A program made the position numbers and the translations under genes. A DNA stretch of 64,000 nucleotides, from assembly GCA_964036155.1 (NCBI GenBank), contig OZ038423.1, positions 27,295,249 to 27,359,248 on the forward strand. The letters are read 5' to 3'. Below are positions 58,615 to 64,000 of the stretch, piece after piece. The stretch is from Diploscapter coronatus (Eukaryota; Nematoda; Chromadorea; Rhabditida; Rhabditidae). The notes under the pieces were generated by a model. That model did no database searches. It was not told the origin of the DNA and saw nothing but the letters and a program-made list of their open reading frames with translations. Each line of letters begins with the position of its first letter. Within the stretch, counting starts at the first letter, position 1.

Positions 58615-58620
58615 AATAAA
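58615..58620 (+). terminator. polyadenylation signal AATAAA
   Basis: A consensus hexamer 107 nt after the fourth alternative last exon. I saw no AATAAA soon after the first three, so isoforms may share this 3' end. Confidence 0.55.
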
Positions 58621-58639
58621 GTTATTTTCTTAAAAAATG

Positions 58640-59356
58640 TACTTTTCACAAAAAATGTCGATTTTGCACGAAAAATGGAAGAAATGCAAATTTGCATATA
58701 TTACTGTGTGAATGACAGTAATTTCCCGTCATTACTCAACTCGTCTTCAACATTTCTCGTCTTTTACGTATTTTAGAGGCTGCTTTTCCAAAAATCTTAT
58801 GCAAGTGGAGAAAGGAAATAAGCCCCGCCCCTCTCTTCCGAAAATCGCGCCATGCCTTTGCTCTCCTTCTCTCCATCGGAGGCCACTATGTTCAAAACTG
58901 CCAACTCACGTCGATTTTTCATCGATTTCTTTCGAATTTTATGCTAATTCCTCGGGGTTTGGGTAATCGGGCTTTCGCATTAGGATCCTGAGACTGGAAT
59001 TTCATAAATTCGACCTTCAAAATGGACAGAATTCACAAGTTTTAAACCGAAACACGTCAAACTTTGAGATTTGGCCGAAAATTGGTTGGATACGATTTTG
59101 AAATTTTTAGACTTCATAGGGGTGATTCTTATTATTTCCGTGGACTCTTGATAAGATGTCGGTATAAAACTTGTCGGGAATGTCTTTGGGAAATTCGATT
59201 TTCGTGGCACTAGCTCAAACTTTTTTTTTTCGGAAAATCCTACTTTTCTAAATCTACTTATTTCGTTCAAGATTTTGCGAATTTTTAACTTTCGATCTTT
59301 GACAAAGTGTTGCTTTCCAGCGTTCCTGAACCGGTGGTCATCATTTCGGTTGAAAA
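58640..59356. other. upstream region of beta'-COP
   Basis: No gene seen. Open frames on either strand here are unsupported. A CCTTTGCTCTCCTTCTCTCC run near 58855 is pyrimidine-rich. The start codon of the next gene has no obvious trans-splice acceptor immediately before it, except CTTTCCAG at about 59313-59320. Confidence 0.4.
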
Positions 59357-62300
59357 ATGCCGTTGCGTTTGGACGTGAAACGCTCTCTGCTGGCGCGGTC
59401 GGACCGCGTGAAGGCGATCGACATTCACCCGACTGAGCCATGGCTTCTCGCCGCCCTCTACAACGGCCACGTGCACGTCTGGAACTACACCACACAGACG
59501 CTCGTCAAGACCCTAGAGGTTGGAAAATTTGAATCTTGCAAACAAATCAAATTTCTTGCCCTGAAAATTTTATAGGCCAATTCTTGATCTTTTTCCCTTT
59601 GTGATAATGTGAAAACGAGTCTTGAAAATTTGGAAAGAAAAACATACTGTATTCTTAAAGCAGATGATAAAAGTATTTTTCTTTAAATAAAAAAAAAACG
59701 ATTAAATTTTCCAGGTGTGCGATCTGCCGGTGCGATGTGCGAAATTCGTCCCGAGGAAGAATTGGATCCTGTGCGGCTCGGACGACATGCACATTCGCGT
59801 CTTCAACGTGAACACCCTGGAGAGGGTCCATCAATTCGAGGCACATTCCGACTATCTTAGGTATGGAAAATGAAAGATGGGATAAATTAAAATGAGGTCA
59901 AAATATTGTGTATGCTAATTTGCAAGCTGAGAAATGATTTTGTATCTTTGAGGAAAAATTGTATGCAAATTTTGAAAATTTATCAAAAATGTAGGCTAAT
60001 TTTTCTAATCTGTCAAGCCAAGTCAAAAATAATTAGAAAGATGTATGTTAATTTCATTAAAAAGATCTTATCATTCTGACTAAGAAACTAATAAACTTTA
60101 GATTTTTCTTTAAATAAACAAAGATTAAACTTTTAAAATGAAAGGGGTTATTTCCAGATCTCTGGTGGTGCACCCCACCCAGCCGTTCGTGCTGACTTCG
60201 TCCGACGACATGCTCATCAAACTGTGGGACTGGGATAACAAGTGGCAGATGAAGCAGTCTTTTGAAGGTTCGAGGAGTGATCTCTTTTTGGAAAACCTGG
60301 AGCTTGATCTTCTCAAGAAAATGTTCATCTCCTTATAAAACTTGACTCTTAAAATCTTTTCAGTGAGAAATGATATCTTCTCAAACGAAAAAAGCTTCAA
60401 ATTGATCTCTTTTAAGAACTTTTGAAAAGTGATCTTTCTTTCAGGGCACACGCACTATGTGATGCAAATCTGCGTGAACCCGAAGGACAACAACACGTTC
60501 GCGACTGCTTCACTCGACAAGACCATCAAGGTCTGGCAGTTCGGCAGCCAACAGCCCAACTTCACACTCGAGGGACATGAGAAAGGGGTAAGAATGAATA
60601 GCCTCTTTAGAAAATGCGATTTAGCATAATTAGTAAGAAATCGGATCTAAAATCTCTCGTCTTTAATTTTCTCTTTATCGTCAATAGTTGGAATGGTTGA
60701 AACTTTCTAGAGTTCGTTTTTGCAAGAAACACCTGAACCTTCTGAAACATAAATTTTGTTTTTTACCTGGAATTGTCTAAAAATTTTAAACCTGAATTTA
60801 TCTAAATATTTTATTTCCAGGTGAACACGGTTGACTACTTCCACGGCGGCGAGAAGCCGTACCTGATTTCGGGCGCCGACGATCACACCGTCAGAATCTG
60901 GGACTATCAGAACAAGACGTGCGTCCAGACGCTGGATGGGCACACGCAAAACGTGTCCGCGGTCTGCTTCCACCCCGAATTGCCGCTCATCATTACTGGT
61001 AAGGAAAATCAAAAATATGCGTTATCTTTGAGGATAAAATTTTAAAAAATAAAACTTCCATGAATTTTGAAAGGAGTCCGCAGTCTATGAACACTGAAAA
61101 TTGAAACAATGAGCTTTTTAAAATGAACTTCTTGAAACTTATACATTGATTTTCAGGCTCCGAAGACTCGACGGTCCGTCTGTGGCACGCGAACACTTAT
61201 CGTCTGGAGACGACGCTCAACTACGGTCTGGAAAGAGTCTGGTGCATTCAGGTATGGTCTGCAAAAAGGATAAAGGAGGATATGCAAGAAAAAAGAACCC
61301 ATTTGGAATATTCAATTTTCATTTTCCTGTTTTCAGGCTCAGAAAGGCAGCAACACGGTGGCGATCGGATACGATGAGGGATCGGTCGTCCTGAAATTGG
61401 GCAGGGAAGAGCCGGCGGTAAGAAAATTTGAGATTTCAGGAAAGATCATAACTTTTCATAGAAAAATATTTAAACACGAACATTTTCAAGATTTTGGAAA
61501 AAGATGTAAAATAAGACAATCTGCAGGTCTCAATGGACTCCTCCGGGAAGATCCTCTGGGCGAAGCACTCCGAGATCCAACAGGCCAATTTGAAAACGCT
61601 CGACGCCGAGGCAGCTGAGTCCATTCAGGGTAGGCTGATTTAGATGTTTGAATTAGTATTTTTAAGTACTAAAATACTTCTCATAGGCCTAATCGCAACA
61701 TCTTGGTATCTGAAAATCGGAAAAATACGACTTTTGAAACTTATCAAACCTTGTGTTTTCGAATGTCATTATTACATTATCAAAATTCGCATCAAAAGAT
61801 ACAGTTGAACAATTTCGAATAAGTAATTCGCGAAGCTTATATCAGACATGTTCTTCTATAAGAATAATGCGATTTAAAAATAACCAATTTCAGACGGAGA
61901 GCGCCTTCCCCTGCAAGTGAAAGACCTTGGCGCCTGTGAGATCTACCCCCAGACGCTCAGTCACTCGTCGAATGGCCGCTTTGTGGTCGCGTGCGGAGAC
62001 GGGGAGTACATCGTGTACACCGCGATGGCGCTCAGAAACAAGGACTTCGGACAGGTAACCAGGAAAGATAATTAGCAACGGATAATTAGTCAACTTCAAA
62101 GATATTATGATTTTTCTTCGAATTTTGTTGGCTAACTCAGGATTACATGAAATAAGTGATTTTCATTTTTCAAGTCAACTTTGACGATTTATTGAAAAAC
62201 CCTTTTCAGGCCCTGGAGTTTGTGTGGGCAACGGACCCGAATATGTTCGCAGTGCGCGAGTCAGCCACCAACATCAAGATCAAGAAGAACTTCAAGGAGT

Positions 62301-63979
62301 TCAAACAGATCCGCACCGATCAGGTCGTCGAGGGCATCGATGGAGGACCCCTGCTGGCTGCGAGGTGAAGAATTTTTCTTAAATTTCGAAGAAAAGCTCT
62401 GAGAATTGAAAATAGAAAAGATTCTATACTTGTTTATTTGAGACACGAAATATCTTGAAACCTCGAAGTTTTTTTTTCTTATTTTTTAGGTTAGATGCAG
62501 TACTAATGTGCCTATCAACTATTGAATTCAGTAGTACACTTTTATGATTTAAAAAAATATATATAACATAAACATTGAAGAAAAGTAATAAATTGAAATT
62601 CCAGATCGACCAACAGCCTGTGTTTCTACGACTGGGAAACCGGGTCGCTCGTTCGGAGAATCGAAATCGGCGCGAAGCACATCTTCTGGGCCGATTCGGG
62701 CGAAATGGTGGCCATCTGTGGAGAGGAGTCCTTCTACATTCTCAAGTACAACGCGGATGCCGTCACTAATGCAACCACCGAGGAAATCACCGAAGACGGA
62801 ATCGAGGAGGCCTTCGAGGTTATCGGTGAGGGATTTTATTTCTGAGAAAAAACTTGGAAGGAAAGATAATTATTAGTTGAAATAGAAATGAAAACAAGTA
62901 TCCTCTTTCTTTGAAATTATTATGGCAAACATAATCTATGAGAAAAAGTTAGATATTTTCTTGCTAAAATTCGAAGATATCCTTTTTAATAGACTATTTT
63001 TCAGGAGAGCAAGGCGACGCAGTGAAAACGGCGTTCTGGATCGGCGACTGTTTCGTCTTCACGACGGCCCTGAACAGACTCAACTATTACGTCGGTGGCG
63101 AGATCGTAACCATCGCTCATTTGGATAGGCCGCTTTATTTGGTAATTCATTTTTTCAAGGAAGCATTGAAATTGTAGTTTAAAGTGGAAAATCATGAAAC
63201 CTTTTCATGGAATTCCCTAACTTGGTCTTTTCAAGAAAGAATGAATGGTTATTTTATTTTGGCTCGAAAAAGACTTATTTGTCCCTTCAACAAGAAACTT
63301 TCAAATAAGATTTGAATGAGACAAATTAAGCTACTTCTGATGCAAAATAAAAATGAAGAAAATCGATATTCAAGTGAGCGGAGTCTAATTTCTATTTTTG
63401 CAGCTGGGCTACATGCCGAATGAGAGTCGCATCTACGCGGTGGACAAGGACCTGAACGTGGTCAGTTACAAGCTGCTCATCTCCGTCCTCGAGTATCAGA
63501 CCGCCGTCATGAGGAGAGACTTCGACACTGCTGATAAGGTAATTCGAAAACCTTTTCTAAATTTTGTCTCACTCGATTCTTTCACTGTTCACTCTTCCCT
63601 CATGCTATTCTTCACAATATTGAAAATATATAACGACTCCTAATCTATGATAATTTTTCAGGTTCTTCAAACCGTGCCCAAGGAGCAGAGAACCCGAGTG
63701 GCGCACTTCCTCGAGAAACAGGGCTTCAAGCGACAGGCTCTCGCCGTCAGTCAGGACCCTGACCACAAATTCGACTTGGCCCTTTCCCTCGGAGACCTGA
63801 AAATCGCCTACGAGTTGGCTCAGCAGTCGGACAGCGAGGAAAAATGGCGCCTCCTGAGTCAGGCAGCGACTCTCAAGTCCGAACTGATGTTGGCGGGCGA
63901 GTGTCTGGGCCGAGCCAAGGACTTCGGCGGTCTGCTAATGTTGGCCACCTGCTCCGGATCGGCTCCGCTCATGAACAAG
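59357..63979 (+). CDS. copb-2: coatomer subunit beta' (beta'-COP), 3' end outside the window
   Basis: Fourteen exons join in frame: 59357-59518, 59715-59860, 60158-60267, 60445-60587, 60821-60998, 61157-61251, 61337-61417, 61527-61629, 61894-62054, 62210-62364, 62605-62825, 63005-63141, 63404-63538 and 63662-63979. They encode the first 715 residues. The start [19 protein letters not shown] and the WD repeats ([67 protein letters not shown]) are characteristic of beta'-COP. A second propeller and the start of the alpha-solenoid ([19 protein letters not shown]) follow. It is part of the COPI coat, which binds dilysine sorting signals for Golgi-to-ER transport. Metazoan proteins run to roughly 900-1000 residues, so the C terminus is missing here. 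GC-rich, strongly biased codons suggest high expression. Confidence 0.97.
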
Positions 63980-64000
63980 GTGAAGATTTAAAAACACTTT

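Noticed and set aside
1..64000. CRISPR arrays, bacterial operons, tRNA or rRNA genes, and transposase or reverse transcriptase genes
   Set aside because: None was recognised by eye. Repeats are foldbacks or diverged dispersed copies, not regularly spaced arrays. Short tRNAs could have been missed without a scan.

Overview
The window looks like chromosomal DNA of a free-living rhabditid nematode. Nearly every recognisable gene is broken into short exons (about 40-320 nt) by introns that mostly run GT...(T)TTTCAG. Several genes open right behind a TTTCAG-type acceptor with no upstream exon, as expected for spliced-leader trans-splicing. The families also fit: a light-chain (AAT/LAT) transporter, CHK-type kinase-like proteins, a ShKT secreted protein and beta'-COP. 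No bacterial, viral or organellar gene was recognised. There is one 200-base assembly gap (13470-13669). I cannot name the species.

Layout. 0-12 kb: a well-phased minus-strand gene of unknown function (915-3162), a small plus-strand membrane protein (3709-4320), then plus-strand exon runs (4449-5465 and 7244-9620) that look coding but do not join in one frame. A pair of about 220-bp inverted repeats (437-656 and 10943-11162) brackets this stretch. 12.8-13.8 kb: an acidic/proline-rich protein interrupted by the gap. 13.8-19.9 kb: an AT-rich gene desert with foldback repeats. 19.98-22.47 kb (minus): a 12-exon ENPP-family protein that has lost its catalytic residues. 25.2-28.4 kb (minus): an EGF-repeat membrane protein with two PPxY motifs. 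31.6-32.9 kb: a small basic/proline-rich protein. 33.7-35.3 and 36.8-39.5 kb: two secreted or extracellular proteins, one ShKT and one with a Notch-ligand-N-terminus-like region followed by a fibrinogen C-terminal domain. 40.05-43.49 kb (minus): a secreted 479-residue protein with polyglutamine and a Cys-containing tail. 43.5-49.9 kb: no gene seen. 49.9-52.4 kb: an SLC7 light-chain amino acid transporter. 53.9-56.3 kb: a CHK kinase-like protein. 56.8-58.5 kb: a proline-rich membrane-tail protein with four tandem alternative last exons. 59.36 kb to the end: beta'-COP (copb-2), cut by the window edge.

Eleven of the multi-exon models are supported by unbroken phase across all exon joins. For ENPP, EGF, ShKT, fibrinogen, the 479-residue protein, AAT, CHK and the 31.6-kb gene the summed exon lengths are exact multiples of three. 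The genes do not form an obvious pathway, but several act at the cell surface or outside the cell. The most interesting items are the tandem alternative last exons, the ENPP pseudoenzyme, the CHK protein with an acylation-type N terminus, and several apparent GC-AG introns.
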